DNA of 64,000 nucleotides from Pseudoroseicyclus aestuarii (GCF_003217255.1 NZ_QJTE01000001.1:434001-498000), one strand, 5' to 3'. Positions 1 through 10,021 are shown, counted from the stretch's first letter. A program made the numbers and translations. Notes: generated from the sequence alone by a model not told the origin.

Positions 1-405
1 GCGCTCTCCACAGCAGAGCTTGCGGCGCAGGCCGGCGTGCCGGCGCTGAAGGCCGGGCGGCGGCTGGCGCGGCTGCAGGAGGCCGGCGTGCTGCAGGGGC
101 AGGGCGCGGTGATCGACTGGAAGGCGCTGGGCTACGAGGTCGCCGTCTCGCTGCGGGTGACGCTGGACAAGACCCAGCCGCGCGCCTTCGACGAGTTCCT
201 CGCCGCTGCGCGCGAGGTGCCCGAGGCGGTGGAGATCCAGACCTTCCTCGGCCGCGTGGACGTGCGCCTGTCCGTGGTGGCGCGGGATCTGGCGGCCTAC
301 CGCGATCTCTACCGCAGCCGTATCCTGACCCTGCCGCATATCGCCGATATCGAGAGCCTGATGACCCTCGCCGTGGTCAAGGACGAGGAGGCGCTGCCGC
401 TGTGA
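1..405 (+). CDS. Lrp/AsnC family transcriptional regulator (5'-truncated)
   Basis: The reading frame is open from base 1, so the N-terminus lies outside the window. The first visible residues (ALSTAELAAQAG, then KAGRRLARLQEAGV) look like the end of the AsnC-type winged helix-turn-helix. The remainder matches the Lrp/AsnC ligand and oligomerisation domain: an alternating beta/alpha fold ending in a VDVRLSVVARDL...LTLPHIADIES pattern, close to the family's usual 'GxxDyxLrvvvrDl...LPgV' signature. The stop overlaps the start of a second Lrp/AsnC gene by four bases (GTGA), so the two are translationally coupled. Such proteins bind DNA as octamers or mixed oligomers and respond to amino acids. The target genes cannot be read here. 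Siroheme decarboxylases share this fold, but no nir genes are nearby. Confidence 0.85.
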   Translation, partial: ALSTAELAAQAGVPALKAGRRLARLQEAGVLQGQGAVIDWKALGYEVAVSLRVTLDKTQPRAFDEFLAAAREVPEAVEIQTFLGRVDVRLSVVARDLAAYRDLYRSRILTLPHIADIESLMTLAVVKDEEALPL

Positions 406-869
406 GCCCGGATGCCCCCGAGATCGACGAGACCGACCGCCGCCTGCTGCGCCTTCTGGCCGAGGATTCTGCCCGTCCCGCCAGCGCCCTCGGGCGCGAG
501 CTGGGGCTGAGCCAGCCGGCGACATGGCGGCGCATCCGCCGCCTGCGCGAGGCGGGGGTGATCGCCGGGCGCCGGCTGCGGCTCGATGCCGCGGCGCTCG
601 GCTTCGGCGTGACGGTCTTTCTGGGGGTGAAGCTCTCGTCGCGCCAGCGCGTCGCGCTGGAGGAGTTCGAGCGTGCCGTCGGCGCGATCCGCGAGGTGCA
701 GCGGGTCGAGCATGTGCTGGGGCTTTACGATTACCGCCTGCGGGTGGTGGCGCGCGATCTCGCGGATTTCGAGCGGGTGCTGCGGCGGCGGATCATGACG
801 CTGCCGGGTGTCGGCGACGTCGAGGCCAACGTGCTGCTGAGCGAGGAGCGGCGGGCGGGGCCGCTTTAG
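402..869 (+). CDS. Lrp/AsnC family transcriptional regulator
   Basis: A 155-residue protein with a GTG start overlapping the previous stop. Residues about 5-60 form the AsnC-type HTH (DETDRRLLRLLAEDSARPAS, then LGLSQPATWRRIRRLREAGV). Residues about 65-150 form the regulator domain with the diagnostic GLYDYRLRVVARDL stretch and LPGVGDVEANVLLS at the end. Length is normal for the family. It is the second half of a tandem, overlapping pair with the upstream gene, which suggests the two form a hetero-oligomer or sense related ligands. The gene converges on the UbiH-like gene, and a repeated intergenic element lies between them. Confidence 0.88.
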   Translation: MSPDAPEIDETDRRLLRLLAEDSARPASALGRELGLSQPATWRRIRRLREAGVIAGRRLRLDAAALGFGVTVFLGVKLSSRQRVALEEFERAVGAIREVQRVEHVLGLYDYRLRVVARDLADFERVLRRRIMTLPGVGDVEANVLLSEERRAGPL

Positions 870-897
870 CGCCGGCCGGTCATGCTTGCCCCGGGCG

Positions 898-972
898 GGG
901 ACGGGGGGCCAGCCCCCCGCGCACGGCTGAGCCGCGCGTCCCCCCGGAGTATTTTCAGGAAACATGAAGGGG
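898..972 (-). repeat. Recurring post-stop element, copy A
   Basis: Read on the minus strand, just after the stop of the UbiH-like gene, the sequence runs CCCCTTCATGTTTCCTGAAA, then ATACTCCGGGGGG, then a spacer, then a GGGGGGCTGGCCCCCC hairpin. Near-identical copies follow other genes in this window (4105, 34687) and a sister form occurs at 16218 and 57140. The hairpin has no U-tract, so a terminator or 3'-end stabiliser role is inferred. Confidence 0.7.
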
Positions 973-982
973 CAGGCGCGCG

Positions 983-2176
983 TCAGCCCATGGCGCCGAG
1001 GCCGAGGCGCATGGCGGCGTGGCGGATCGGGGCGGCATCGTGAAGAAGGCCGAGCCCGCGGCTGCGCAGCGCCCTGAGCGGGGCGGCGCCGGCGATGGAG
1101 GCCCGGTTGAGCGCGTCGATCCCGGCCACCCGCAGGCGGATGTCGGGCAGCCGGGCGCGGCTGTAGGCGGAGAGCATCACCGCATCGCCGAGGCCTTCGG
1201 GCCGCTCCTGCGCGAGGCGCAGCAGGCAGGCGATATCGGCCAGGCTCATGTTCAGACCCTGCGCGCCGATGGGCGGGATCACATGCGCGGCCTCGGCCGC
1301 CAGCGCCACGCGCGGCGCGGTGATGCGGTCCGCCACACGGGTCAGGATCGGCCAGAGCTGGCGCCGGCTGGCGAGGGTCAGGGGGCCCAGCACGCCTGCC
1401 GACCGCTCCGTCGCCTCGGCCGAGAAGGCCTCGTCCGGCAGCGCGGCGAGGCGGCGGGCCTCGCCCGTCCGCTCCATCCAGACGACGGAGGAGCAGGGGC
1501 GCCCGTCAAGGTCGGGCAGCGGCACCAGCGTGAAGGGCCCGCCGGAGCGGTGCACCTCGGTCGAGATCATCTCGTGCCGGGCCTCGTGCGTCACGGCGAA
1601 GACCAGCGCCGACTGGCCGTAGCGCAGGCTGCGCGCGCCGATGCCGCAGGCCGCGCGCACCGGGCTGTCGCGCCCGTCGGCGGCGATGACCAGCCGCGCC
1701 GCGACGGTGCTGCCATCGGTCAGCTGCACCATGGCCGTCTCGTCGCGCTGGGTGAGGCCGGCAAAGCCCGTGCCCTGGCGCAATTCGGCCTGCGGCAGGG
1801 TTGAGAGGCACTCTGCCAGCGCCCGCCGCAGGGCGGTGTTGGGCAGGTTCCAGCCAAAGGGCGCCTCGCTGAAGTCGCGCGACGCGAAATCCCGCCGCAA
1901 GGGCGGCTGCCGCCCGGCATCGACGATGCGCATCACCTCGAGCGGCGCGGCGAGGGGGGCGAGCGCGTCCCACACGCCGGCCTCGTCCAGAAGGGCCTGT
2001 CCGGGCTGCAGCACGGCGGTGGTGCGCAGGTCCGCGCCGGGGGCTGCCGCATCGGTGACGACAGGCGCGGGATCGACGCAGAGCGTGTCGAACCCGGCAG
2101 CGGCGAAGGCCGCGGCGGCGCTGAGGCCGGCCGGGCCGCCGCCCGCGACGAGGATGTCTGTGCTGCGAATGCTCAT
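983..2176 (-). CDS. UbiH/COQ6 family FAD-dependent hydroxylase
   Basis: A 397-residue flavoprotein monooxygenase of the UbiH/UbiF/COQ6 group, which uses FAD, NAD(P)H and O2 to hydroxylate aromatic rings, typically in ubiquinone synthesis. The start is the ATG giving MSIRSTDILVAGGG. The open frame runs far upstream, but only as antisense of the neighbouring ABC gene. Visible motifs are the N-terminal dinucleotide site VAGGGPAGLSAA (about 10-21), the mid-protein ADGRDSPVR motif, and the C-terminal FAD-ribityl motif AEAAHVIPPIGAQGLN (the family usually has GDAAH or GEAAH). It diverges from the ABC-F gene across 87 bases. Which ring position it acts on cannot be decided from sequence. Confidence 0.88.
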   Translation of the reverse strand: MSIRSTDILVAGGGPAGLSAAAAFAAAGFDTLCVDPAPVVTDAAAPGADLRTTAVLQPGQALLDEAGVWDALAPLAAPLEVMRIVDAGRQPPLRRDFASRDFSEAPFGWNLPNTALRRALAECLSTLPQAELRQGTGFAGLTQRDETAMVQLTDGSTVAARLVIAADGRDSPVRAACGIGARSLRYGQSALVFAVTHEARHEMISTEVHRSGGPFTLVPLPDLDGRPCSSVVWMERTGEARRLAALPDEAFSAEATERSAGVLGPLTLASRRQLWPILTRVADRITAPRVALAAEAAHVIPPIGAQGLNMSLADIACLLRLAQERPEGLGDAVMLSAYSRARLPDIRLRVAGIDALNRASIAGAAPLRALRSRGLGLLHDAAPIRHAAMRLGLGAMG

Positions 2177-2263
2177 GGCCGTCCAGATAGCATGGCCAGC
2201 CCAGCGGGGAAGCCCGTTCGATGCGCCCTTGAACCCGGCGCACTTGCCCTCTAGCTGCCGCGC

Positions 2264-4099
2264 ATGGCACGCGCACCCCTTCTTCAGCTTTCCGACATCG
2301 CCCTGACCTTCGGCGGCGATCCCCTTTGGCAGGACCTGTCCCTGACCGTGCAGCCGGGCGACCGGCTGGCGCTGGTGGGCCGCAACGGCAGCGGCAAATC
2401 GACGCTGATGAAGGTGATGGCGGGGCTGGTCGAAGCCGATACCGGCAATCGCGCCCTCTCGCCCTCGACCCGCGTCGGCTACATGGAGCAGGATCCCGAC
2501 CTCTCCGGCTATCCGACGCTGGGCGACTGGGCCGCGGCCGGCCTTGAGCCGGGCGAGGAATACAAGGTCGAGATCGCGGCGGAGGGCCTCGATTTCGATC
2601 CCACCCGCGATCCGGCCGTGGCCTCGGGCGGCGAGCGGCGGCGCGCGGCGCTGGCGCGGCTTCTGGCCGAGGCGCCGGAGCTGATGCTGCTGGACGAGCC
2701 GACCAACCACATGGACATCCGCGCCATTGCCTGGCTGGAAGAAGAGCTGAAGCAGACCCGCACCGCCTACGTCCTGATCAGCCACGACCGCGCCTTTCTG
2801 CGCAACCTGACCAAGGGCACGCTCTGGCTCGACCGGGGCGCGGTGCGGCGGCAGGACATCGGCTTTGACGGGTTCGAGGCCTGGCGCGACAAGATCTGGG
2901 AAGAGGAAGACCAGGCGCTCCACAAGATGGATCGCAAGATCAAGGCCGAGGCGCGCTGGGCGGTCGAGGGGATCAGCGCGCGGCGCAAGCGCAACCAGGG
3001 CCGGGTGCGGGCGCTGCAGGACCTCCGGGCCGAGCGGTCGTCGCATATCCGGCGCGAGGGGACGGCGGCGCTGGAGCTGGGCTCCGGTCCCTCCTCGGGC
3101 CGCAAGGTGATCGAGGCGACAGGTCTGACCAAGAGCTTCGGCGGCAAGCAGATCGTCAGCGGGCTGGACCTGACCGTGATGCGCGGCGACCGGGTCGCGC
3201 TGGTCGGCCCGAACGGCGTGGGCAAGACGACGCTGGTCAACCTGCTGCTGGGCCGCGAGGCGCCGGACGAGGGCAGCATCCGCCATGGCACCAACCTCGA
3301 GATTGCGGTCTTCGACCAGGCGCGCGCCGCGCTGGAGCCGGATGCCACGCTCTGGGACAGCCTGACACAGGACCCCGAGATGCGGGTGTCCGGCCAGTCC
3401 GACCAGGTCATGGTGCGCGGCGCGCCGCGGCATGTGATCGGCTACCTCAAGGATTTCCTCTTCGACGAGGCGCAGGCCCGTGCGCCGGTGCGCGCGCTCT
3501 CGGGCGGCGAGAAGGCGCGGCTTCTGCTGGCGCGGATCATGGCGCGGCAAAGTAACGTTCTGGTGCTGGACGAGCCGACGAACGATCTCGATATCGAGAC
3601 GCTGGACCTGCTGCAGGAGGTGCTCGACGGCTACGACGGCACCGTGATCCTCGTCAGCCACGACCGCGATTTCCTCGACCGCGTCGCCACGACGACCGTG
3701 CTGATGGAGGGCGGCGGCCGCGCCACCGTCTATGCCGGCGGCTGGGCCGACATGGTGGCGCAGCGCGGCAGCGCGCCGCTGTCCGGTCCGGCAGAGCCTG
3801 CGCCAGAACCGGCACGGCCCGCCGCCGCGAAGGCCGCCGACTCCCCTGCGCCGAAATCCGCGAAGGGCGCCAGCCTCAGCTTCACCGAGAAGCATCGGCT
3901 CGAGGTGCTGCCCGAGGAGATCGCCCGCATCGAGGCCGAGATCGGCAAGCTCGAGGGGCTTCTGGCCGATCCCGATCTCTTCACCAAGGAGCCGGTGAAG
4001 TTTCGCAAGGCGACGGAGGCGCTGACCCAGCGCCAGGCCGCGCTTGCCGCGGCCGAGGACGAATGGCTGACGCTGGAGGCCAAGGCCGAAGAGGGCTGA
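2264..4099 (+). CDS. ABC-F family ATPase (Uup-like)
   Basis: A 611-residue soluble protein with two ABC ATPase domains and no membrane segments. Domain 1 has Walker A GRNGSGKST, signature SGGERRRAALARLL and Walker B LMLLDEPTNHMD. Domain 2 has GPNGVGKTT, LSGGEKARLLLARIM and VLVLDEPTNDLD. Between them is the arginine/lysine-rich linker typical of ABC-F factors (KMDRKIKAEARWAVEG, RRKRNQGRVRAL), which enters the ribosomal E site. The alanine/proline-rich spacer and charged coiled coil at about 515-605 are like those of Uup rather than EttA. ABC-F proteins act on ribosomes, and Uup also affects DNA recombination intermediates. The recurring element copy B follows the stop immediately. Confidence 0.9.
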   Translation: MARAPLLQLSDIALTFGGDPLWQDLSLTVQPGDRLALVGRNGSGKSTLMKVMAGLVEADTGNRALSPSTRVGYMEQDPDLSGYPTLGDWAAAGLEPGEEYKVEIAAEGLDFDPTRDPAVASGGERRRAALARLLAEAPELMLLDEPTNHMDIRAIAWLEEELKQTRTAYVLISHDRAFLRNLTKGTLWLDRGAVRRQDIGFDGFEAWRDKIWEEEDQALHKMDRKIKAEARWAVEGISARRKRNQGRVRALQDLRAERSSHIRREGTAALELGSGPSSGRKVIEATGLTKSFGGKQIVSGLDLTVMRGDRVALVGPNGVGKTTLVNLLLGREAPDEGSIRHGTNLEIAVFDQARAALEPDATLWDSLTQDPEMRVSGQSDQVMVRGAPRHVIGYLKDFLFDEAQARAPVRALSGGEKARLLLARIMARQSNVLVLDEPTNDLDIETLDLLQEVLDGYDGTVILVSHDRDFLDRVATTTVLMEGGGRATVYAGGWADMVAQRGSAPLSGPAEPAPEPARPAAAKAADSPAPKSAKGASLSFTEKHRLEVLPEEIARIEAEIGKLEGLLADPDLFTKEPVKFRKATEALTQRQAALAAAEDEWLTLEAKAEEG

Positions 4100-4104
4100 G
4101 GCGC

Positions 4105-4162
4105 TGGCCCCTTCATGTTTCTAAAAATACTCCGGGGGGTGCGGGGGGCTGGCCCCCCGCTC
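4105..4162 (+). repeat. Recurring post-stop element, copy B
   Basis: Immediately after the ABC-F stop is GGCCCCTTCATGTTTCTAAA followed by AATACTCCGGGGGG and the hairpin GGGGGGCTGGCCCCCC. It has the same order and orientation relative to the upstream gene as copies A and C. A role in transcript termination or 3'-end stability is inferred from position. It also separates the ABC-F gene from the convergent acs gene. Confidence 0.7.
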
Positions 4163-4170
4163 CCACGCTG

Positions 4171-6120
4171 TCAGCGATTCATCCGGTTTTCGATAAGGCT
4201 CTCGACCACCTCGGGCTCCGCCAGGGTCGAGGTATCGCCCAGGCTGCCGTAGTCGTTCTCGGCGATCTTGCGCAGGATCCGGCGCATGATCTTGCCCGAG
4301 CGGGTCTTCGGCAAGCCCGGCGCCCATTGGATCAGGTCCGGCTTGGCGATCGGACCGATCTCCTTGCGCACCCAGGCCTCGAGATCCTTGCGCAGCGCAT
4401 CGGTCGCCTCGACCCCGTTCATCACGGTGACATAGGCATAGATGCCCTGGCCCTTCACTTCGTGCGGGTAGCCGACGACTGCCGCCTCGGCGACGTCGGG
4501 ATGGGCGACGAGGGCGCTTTCGACCTCGGCCGTGCCAAGGCGATGGCCCGAGACGTTCAGCACGTCGTCGACCCGGCCGGTGATCCAGTAATAGCCGTCC
4601 TCGTCGCGGCGGCAGCCGTCGCCCGAGAAGTAGTAGCCCTTGTACTGCTGGAAGTAGGTCTCCTCGAAGCGCTGGTGATCGCCCCAGATGGTGCGCATCT
4701 GCCCCGGCCAGCTTTCGGCGATGCAGAGCACGCCCTCGGTTACCGTCTCCTCGAGCAGCGTGCCTTTCTCGGGCTCGAGGATCGCCGGCACGACGCCGAA
4801 GAAGGGCAGCGTGGCGCTGCCCGGTTTCGTCGCCGTGGCGCCGGGCAGGGGGGTGATCATGTGGCCGCCGGTCTCGGTCTGCCACCAGGTGTCCGAGATC
4901 GGGCAGCGGTGCTTGCCGATGACCCGGTCATACCACTCCCAGGCCTCGGGGTTGATCGGCTCGCCCACGGTGCCGAGAACGCGCAGCGACGACAGGTCGT
5001 GCCCTTCGACGAAGCTCTCGCCCTTGCCCATCAGCGCGCGGATCGCGGTCGGCGCGGTGTAGAACTGGTTGACCTTATGCTTCTCGACGATCTGCCAGAG
5101 GCGCGAGGCATCGGGCCAGGTCGGCACGCCCTCGAACATCAGCGTCGTCGCGCCATTGGCGAGCGGGCCATAGAGGATGTAGCTGTGCCCCGTCACCCAG
5201 CCGACATCGGCCGCACACCAGTAGATATCGCCGTCGTGGTAGTCGAAGACGTATTGATGCGTCATCGAGGCATAGACGAGGTAGCCGCCAGAGCTATGCA
5301 CCACCCCCTTCGGCTTGCCGGTCGAGCCCGAGGTATAGAGGATGAAAAGCGGATCCTCGGCCTTCATCGGGCGCACCGGGCAGTCGGGGGCGACCGTCTC
5401 CATCATCGCCTTGACGTCCACGTCGCGCCCGTCGATCCAGGTGATCTGGTCGCCGGTATGCTTGACGACGAGGCAGCGCACCTTGTCCGAGCAGTGCAGC
5501 AGCGCGGCGTCGGTGTTCGACTTCAGCGCCGTGCGCTTGCCGCCGCGGGGCGCGGTATCGGCGGTGATGACCAGCTTGGCCTCGCTGTCGTTGATCCGGT
5601 TCGCCAGCGCATCGGGGGAAAACCCGGCGAAGACCACCGAATGGATCGCGCCGATCCGGGCGCAGGCAAGCATGGCATAGGCCGCCTCGGGGATCATCGG
5701 CAGGTAGATCACCACCCTATCGCCGCGCATCACCCCTTGGCTGAGAAGGACATTGGCGAAGCGGCAGACCTTCTCATGCAACTCGGCGTAGCTGATGTGC
5801 TGCGTCTCGCCCTCGGGATCGTCCGGCTCCCAGATGATCGCGGTCTGGTCCGCGCGCGTTGCAAGATGCCGGTCGACGCAGTTGGCACAGACGTTCAAAA
5901 CGCCGTCCTCGAACCACTTGATCGAGACATTGCCAAGATCGAAGCTGGCGTCCTTCACCTTGGTGAAGGGCTCGATCCAGTCGATGCGCTTGCCCTCCTT
6001 GGCCCAGAAGGCCGCCGGGTCCTGGGTCGAGGCGCGGTACATCGCCTCGTAGGTGGCCTTGTCGGCATGGCTCTTCGCCGCCGTCTCGGCGGATGGGGCG
6101 TGCGGCTCGTGCATGGTCAT
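4171..6120 (-). CDS. acs: Acetyl-CoA synthetase
   Basis: A 649-residue AMP-forming acetate:CoA ligase of the ANL superfamily, full length for Acs. It activates acetate via acetyl-AMP to acetyl-CoA. Motifs are the P-loop [19 protein letters not shown], the [10 protein letters not shown] acyl-binding region, the hinge [18 protein letters not shown], and the C-terminal [11 protein letters not shown] with the catalytic lysine that Pat-type enzymes acetylate. A strong GGAGG sits before the ATG (a second in-frame ATG lies two codons on). It is the last gene of a minus-strand run binding protein-livH-livM-livG-livF-acs, starting 11 bases after livF. That layout suggests the importer delivers a short-chain carboxylate to this ligase. 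Confidence 0.95.
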   Translation of the reverse strand: MTMHEPHAPSAETAAKSHADKATYEAMYRASTQDPAAFWAKEGKRIDWIEPFTKVKDASFDLGNVSIKWFEDGVLNVCANCVDRHLATRADQTAIIWEPDDPEGETQHISYAELHEKVCRFANVLLSQGVMRGDRVVIYLPMIPEAAYAMLACARIGAIHSVVFAGFSPDALANRINDSEAKLVITADTAPRGGKRTALKSNTDAALLHCSDKVRCLVVKHTGDQITWIDGRDVDVKAMMETVAPDCPVRPMKAEDPLFILYTSGSTGKPKGVVHSSGGYLVYASMTHQYVFDYHDGDIYWCAADVGWVTGHSYILYGPLANGATTLMFEGVPTWPDASRLWQIVEKHKVNQFYTAPTAIRALMGKGESFVEGHDLSSLRVLGTVGEPINPEAWEWYDRVIGKHRCPISDTWWQTETGGHMITPLPGATATKPGSATLPFFGVVPAILEPEKGTLLEETVTEGVLCIAESWPGQMRTIWGDHQRFEETYFQQYKGYYFSGDGCRRDEDGYYWITGRVDDVLNVSGHRLGTAEVESALVAHPDVAEAAVVGYPHEVKGQGIYAYVTVMNGVEATDALRKDLEAWVRKEIGPIAKPDLIQWAPGLPKTRSGKIMRRILRKIAENDYGSLGDTSTLAEPEVVESLIENRMNR

Positions 6121-6131
6121 GGTGTCCTCCC

Positions 6132-6875
6132 TCAGATCGCGAGGTATTGCTGGCGCAGGGCCTCGTCCTCCAGCACCTCGCGGGCCGTGCCGTCGAAGAC
6201 GACCGATCCGGTGTCGAGGATGACCGCCCGGTCCGCCAGCTTCAAGGCCGCAACCGCATTCTGCTCGACCAGCACGGTGGTGATGCCCTGGTCTCGGATC
6301 AGTTCCAGCGTCTTCGCGATCTCCTGCACGATCACCGGGGCGAGGCCCTCGTAGGGCTCGTCCAGCAGCAGCACCTTGATCTCGCGCGCCAGCGCGCGGC
6401 CGATGGCGAGCATCTGCTGCTCTCCGCCCGACAGGGTCACCCCCTCCTGCCGGCGGCGTTCACCGAGGCGGGGGAACAGCTCGTAGATGCGTTCGATCGG
6501 CCAGCCGACGGGCGGCGCGATCTGCGCCAGTTGCAGGTTCTCCTCGACCGTCAGCCCGGCGATGATGCGCCGGTCCTCGGGCACGAGGGCAAGACCCTGC
6601 GCGGCGGCCTGATGCGCCTTCATCCGGTGCAGGGGGGCGCCGTTCATCCAGATCTCGCCCGCCGTCAGCTGCGGCGTGCCGGTGCGCGCCAGCGTGCGCA
6701 GGGTGGATGTCTTGCCCGCGCCGTTGCGGCCCAGAAGCGCGAGGATCTGCCCCTCGGCGAGGTCGAAGCTGACATCCTGCACGATGTAGCTTTCGCCGTA
6801 ATAGCCCTGGATGCCGCGCACCGAGAGGAAGGCGGCCTCTGTCGGGGCCTGCGCGATACGCTCGTGACGGGTCAT
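6132..6875 (-). CDS. livF: Branched-chain-type ABC transporter ATP-binding protein LivF
   Basis: A 247-residue ATPase of the LivF type. The start is the ATG giving [10 protein letters not shown], which overlaps the livG stop by four bases (ATGA); a longer frame reads through livG out of phase. Motifs are Walker [12 protein letters not shown], signature [15 protein letters not shown], Walker [15 protein letters not shown], and switch His in VLVEQN context (VEQN instead of a histidine, normal for LivF). It pairs with LivG to energise LivHM. Substrates of the HAAT family range from branched-chain amino acids to urea, amides and carboxylates. Position next to acs makes a short-chain acid or its amide a reasonable guess. 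Confidence 0.93.
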   Translation of the reverse strand: MTRHERIAQAPTEAAFLSVRGIQGYYGESYIVQDVSFDLAEGQILALLGRNGAGKTSTLRTLARTGTPQLTAGEIWMNGAPLHRMKAHQAAAQGLALVPEDRRIIAGLTVEENLQLAQIAPPVGWPIERIYELFPRLGERRRQEGVTLSGGEQQMLAIGRALAREIKVLLLDEPYEGLAPVIVQEIAKTLELIRDQGITTVLVEQNAVAALKLADRAVILDTGSVVFDGTAREVLEDEALRQQYLAI

Positions 6876-7630
6876 ACCTGCGCCTCCCCGAGATAGGCTT
6901 CGCGGACCTTGGGGTGGCCCTTGATGTTTTCCGGCACGTCCTCGACCAGCGGCGTGCCTTGCGCCAGCACCGTGATCCGGTCGGCCAGCGAAAAGACGAC
7001 ATGCATGTCGTGCTCGATGATCACCATGGTCAGGTTCCGTGTGCGGCGGATGTCTTTCAGCAGCTGGATCGTGTTGTTGGTATCCGCGCGGGCCATGCCT
7101 GCGGTCGGCTCGTCCAGCAGCAGCAGCCGCGGCTCCTGCACCAGGCACATCGCCATTTCCAGCCGCCGCTTGTCGCCGCGGCTGAGGCTGCCGGCATGGA
7201 GGTCGCGCTTTTCCAGCATCGAGACGTCGTCCAGCATCGCCTCGGCCATCTCGGTGATATGCCGCTCCTTCGGGACGCTTTCGAAGGCATGCAGGCGAAA
7301 TGGCCCGTCGCGATGGGCGAAGCAGGGCACCATCATGTTCTCGATCACCGTCAGATCGGCGAAGATCTCGGGCGTTTGGAACACGCGGGAAATGCCCATC
7401 TGGTTGATCTGGTGCGGCTTGCGCCCCAGCACCGACTGCCCGTCGAAGCTGACGGAGCCGGTGTCGGGGATCAGCTTGCCGACGAAACAGTTCAGCAGTG
7501 TCGACTTGCCTGCCCCGTTCGGCCCGATGATCGCGTGAACGGTGTTCTCAGCCACGCTGATGTTCACATCGGACAGGGCCTGCAGCCCGCCGAAGCGCTT
7601 GGAGATGTCGCGAACCTCGAGAATGCTCAT
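6872..7630 (-). CDS. livG: Branched-chain-type ABC transporter ATP-binding protein LivG
   Basis: A 252-residue ATPase of the LivG type. It has Walker A IGPNGAGKSTLLN (about residue 36), Walker B RLLLLDEPTAGMA and the H-loop in VIIEHDMHVVF. The signature helix is LSRGDKRRLEMAM, whereas the LivG norm is LSYGQQRRLEIAR; this is an unusual but group-wide type of change that I would not call inactivating. The gene starts four bases after the livM stop and overlaps livF, so all subunits are made from one polycistronic message. Confidence 0.93.
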   Translation of the reverse strand: MSILEVRDISKRFGGLQALSDVNISVAENTVHAIIGPNGAGKSTLLNCFVGKLIPDTGSVSFDGQSVLGRKPHQINQMGISRVFQTPEIFADLTVIENMMVPCFAHRDGPFRLHAFESVPKERHITEMAEAMLDDVSMLEKRDLHAGSLSRGDKRRLEMAMCLVQEPRLLLLDEPTAGMARADTNNTIQLLKDIRRTRNLTMVIIEHDMHVVFSLADRITVLAQGTPLVEDVPENIKGHPKVREAYLGEAQV

Positions 7631-7634
7631 GGGC

Positions 7635-8900
7635 CTACTCCGCTGCCGCGCGGCGGGCCGCCGCGTCGGATTCCACGCTGGGGGCGTTCCTGTCGCGGCG
7701 CCGGACCACGGCCCCGGCGCGGCGCGCCCCCTCGACCAGCCCGCCGGGCAGGAAGATGACGACGGCCATGAAGATCAGCCCCAGTGTCAGGTGCCAGCCC
7801 TTGCCGACGAAGGGGTGGATCACGGCGACCACCGCATCCTCCAGCCCGTCGGGCAGCACGGCGACCCATTGGTGCAGGATGGCGTCGTTGATCTTCGAGA
7901 AGATGTTCTCGAAGTACTTGATGACGCCGGCGCCCAGCACCGGCCCCAGCAGCGTGCCCGCGCCGCCGAGGATCGTCATCAGCACCACTTCGCCGCTGGC
8001 TGTCCATTGCATCCGGTCGGCCCCCGCGAGCGGGTCCATCGAGGCGAGCAGCCCGCCCGCGAGCCCGGCATACATGCCGGAGATCACGAAGGCGGCCAGG
8101 GTGTAGGGGCGCGCCGACAGGCCGGTATAGGCCATGCGGTTCTGGTTCGACTTCACCGCCCGCAGCATCAGCCCGAAGGGGCTGCGGAAGATGCGGATCG
8201 ACAGCCAGAAGGCCAGCAGCAGCAGCGCCGCGCAGACGTAGTAGCCGACCGAGAAGGTCCAGCTCCAGCCGCCCAGGGTGATCGTCGCGGCCTCGCGCAT
8301 CTCGGCCCCGAAAAGGCTGGTGACGGGAAGCGAGCCGCTTGACGGGCCGTCCAGCACCCGCGGGTCCGAGAGGGAGAGCTGCAGCCCCGTCTCGCCGTTG
8401 GAGATCGGGGTCAGCACGGAATAGGCGAGGTTGTAGCACATCTGCGCGAAGGCCAGCGTCAGGATCGAGAAGTAGATCCCCGAGCGGCGCAGCGAGACGA
8501 AGCCGATGACCAGCGCGAAGAGCCCGCCGATCACGGTGGCCAGCAGGATCGCCGGGATCACGTTCATGCTGAGCAGCTTGAACATCCAGACGGCCGAGTA
8601 GCTGCCCACGCCCAGAAAGGCGGCATGGCCGAAGCTGAGGTAGCCGGTCAGCCCGAAGAGGATGTTGAAGCCGATCGCGAGAATCCCGTAGATCGCGAAG
8701 CGCTGCATGAGATCCGGGTAGCCCGCGTTGAACTGCGCCAGCGCGCTGGCCGTGGGGAAGGGGTTCAGCAGGATCGGCGCGGCCAGCGCCAGCAGCGCCA
8801 CGATCAGCAGCAGCATCCTGTCGCGCCGCCCCTGCGCGTCACGCGCCGCCTCGGCGCGGGGCGTTTGGGCCGGAAAGGCGGTCTGTGTCGCGTCGGTCAT
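7635..8900 (-). CDS. livM: Branched-chain-type ABC transporter permease LivM
   Basis: A 421-residue inner-membrane permease. After a short cytoplasmic N-terminus there are about ten hydrophobic segments, and the conserved LivM region [16 protein letters not shown] lies near residue 90. A soluble loop at about 190-215 and a charged C-terminal tail ([18 protein letters not shown]) are additions relative to short LivM proteins. It forms the translocation path with LivH, whose stop lies one base upstream. A conserved [14 protein letters not shown] segment near residue 305 is the usual coupling-helix region contacted by the ATPases. Confidence 0.93.
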   Translation of the reverse strand: MTDATQTAFPAQTPRAEAARDAQGRRDRMLLLIVALLALAAPILLNPFPTASALAQFNAGYPDLMQRFAIYGILAIGFNILFGLTGYLSFGHAAFLGVGSYSAVWMFKLLSMNVIPAILLATVIGGLFALVIGFVSLRRSGIYFSILTLAFAQMCYNLAYSVLTPISNGETGLQLSLSDPRVLDGPSSGSLPVTSLFGAEMREAATITLGGWSWTFSVGYYVCAALLLLAFWLSIRIFRSPFGLMLRAVKSNQNRMAYTGLSARPYTLAAFVISGMYAGLAGGLLASMDPLAGADRMQWTASGEVVLMTILGGAGTLLGPVLGAGVIKYFENIFSKINDAILHQWVAVLPDGLEDAVVAVIHPFVGKGWHLTLGLIFMAVVIFLPGGLVEGARRAGAVVRRRDRNAPSVESDAAARRAAAE

Positions 8901-8901
8901 G

Positions 8902-9933
8902 TTACTCCTCCATCACGCCGCGGCGGCCCATCAGACCGCGCGGGCGGGTCAGCAGGATCACGATCGCGACGAGGTAGATGATGATCTGGTCGATGCCGGG
9001 GATCAGCGACTTGACCTCGTTCATCGAGGCGAAGCTTTGCAGGATACCCAGCAGGAATCCCGCCAGCACCGCGCCGGGCAGGGAGCCCATGCCCCCCACG
9101 ACGACCACCACGAAGCTGAGGACGAGGAAGTCCATGCCCATGTGGTAGTTCGGGCTGAGGATCGGCGTGTACATCACCCCGGCCAGTCCCGCGACGGCGG
9201 CGGCAAGGCCGAACATCAGGGTGAACCGCTTGTCGATGTCGATGCCCAGCAGGCCCACCGTCTCGCGGTCGGCCATCCCGGCGCGGACCACCATGCCGAA
9301 GGTGGTGAAGCGCAGGAAGGCGAAGACGCCGCCGATGACGAGGGCCGCGAAGACGAAGTAGACCAGCCGCCAGATCGGGTAGACCACGGCATAGGCCTCC
9401 ATCCCCACCAGCGCGCCGACATCCATTGACCCGCGCAGCGCCGACGGCGCCGGGGTGGGGATCGGGTTGGCGCCGTAGACGGCCTTCACGATCTCCTGCA
9501 GCACGATGGCAAGGCCGAAGGTCACGAGGATCTGGTCGGCATGCGGGCGCTTGTAGAAGTGCTGGATCAGCCCGCGCTCCATCACGAAGCCGACCAGCAT
9601 CATCACCGGGATCGCCAGCACGATTGCCAGCGGCACCGCCCAGTCGACCAGCGCGCCGCCCGTGGCCGGGCCGAACCAGGCCTCGACGTAGGGCGTCTCG
9701 ACGGTCATCGGGTTGCCGAGGAAATCGGTGCGCTCGGGATCGACGGTCTCGTAGCTGAGGGTCAGCAGCCGCTGCAGCGTGACGGCGCAGAAGGCGCCGA
9801 TCATGAAGAGCGCGCCATGGGCGAAGTTCACGACACCAAGCGTGCCGAAGATCAGCGTCAGCCCCAGCGCGATCAGCGCATAGGCAGAGCCCTTGTCGAG
9901 GCCGTTGAGGATTTGCAGCAGGAAGGCGTCCAT
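8902..9933 (-). CDS. livH: Branched-chain-type ABC transporter permease LivH
   Basis: A 343-residue inner-membrane permease of the LivH family: [20 protein letters not shown] at the N-terminus, the diagnostic [16 protein letters not shown] motif (about 35-50), and the coupling segment [17 protein letters not shown] near residue 275. It is longer than the 300-residue norm because of a periplasmic insertion at about 60-95. The gene sits 88 bases downstream of the binding-protein gene, separated by a GC hairpin at 9991, and is immediately followed by livM. Confidence 0.93.
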   Translation of the reverse strand: MDAFLLQILNGLDKGSAYALIALGLTLIFGTLGVVNFAHGALFMIGAFCAVTLQRLLTLSYETVDPERTDFLGNPMTVETPYVEAWFGPATGGALVDWAVPLAIVLAIPVMMLVGFVMERGLIQHFYKRPHADQILVTFGLAIVLQEIVKAVYGANPIPTPAPSALRGSMDVGALVGMEAYAVVYPIWRLVYFVFAALVIGGVFAFLRFTTFGMVVRAGMADRETVGLLGIDIDKRFTLMFGLAAAVAGLAGVMYTPILSPNYHMGMDFLVLSFVVVVVGGMGSLPGAVLAGFLLGILQSFASMNEVKSLIPGIDQIIIYLVAIVILLTRPRGLMGRRGVMEE

Positions 9934-9990
9934 CGAAGATCCCTTGTTCGTGCCGAGACCGCCGGATCACCGCCCGGCGGCGCGGGTGTA

Positions 9991-10010
9991 GGGCGGGCCT
10001 CGGCCCGCCC
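9991..10010 (-). promoter_or_regulatory. GC hairpin between binding-protein gene and livH
   Basis: A 9-base inverted repeat GGGCGGGCC / GGCCCGCCC with almost no loop lies in the 88-base gap inside the importer operon. Hairpins at this position often protect the upstream message or partly terminate it, giving more binding protein than membrane subunits. That role is inferred; no U-tract follows on the minus strand. Confidence 0.45.
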
Positions 10011-10021
10011 CGACCCGAAGC

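Noticed and set aside
2177-3895. Upstream extension of the UbiH-like frame (to 970 residues)
   Set aside because: The extra 570 residues are antisense of the ABC-F gene; the FAD-binding N-terminus starts at the internal ATG at 2176.
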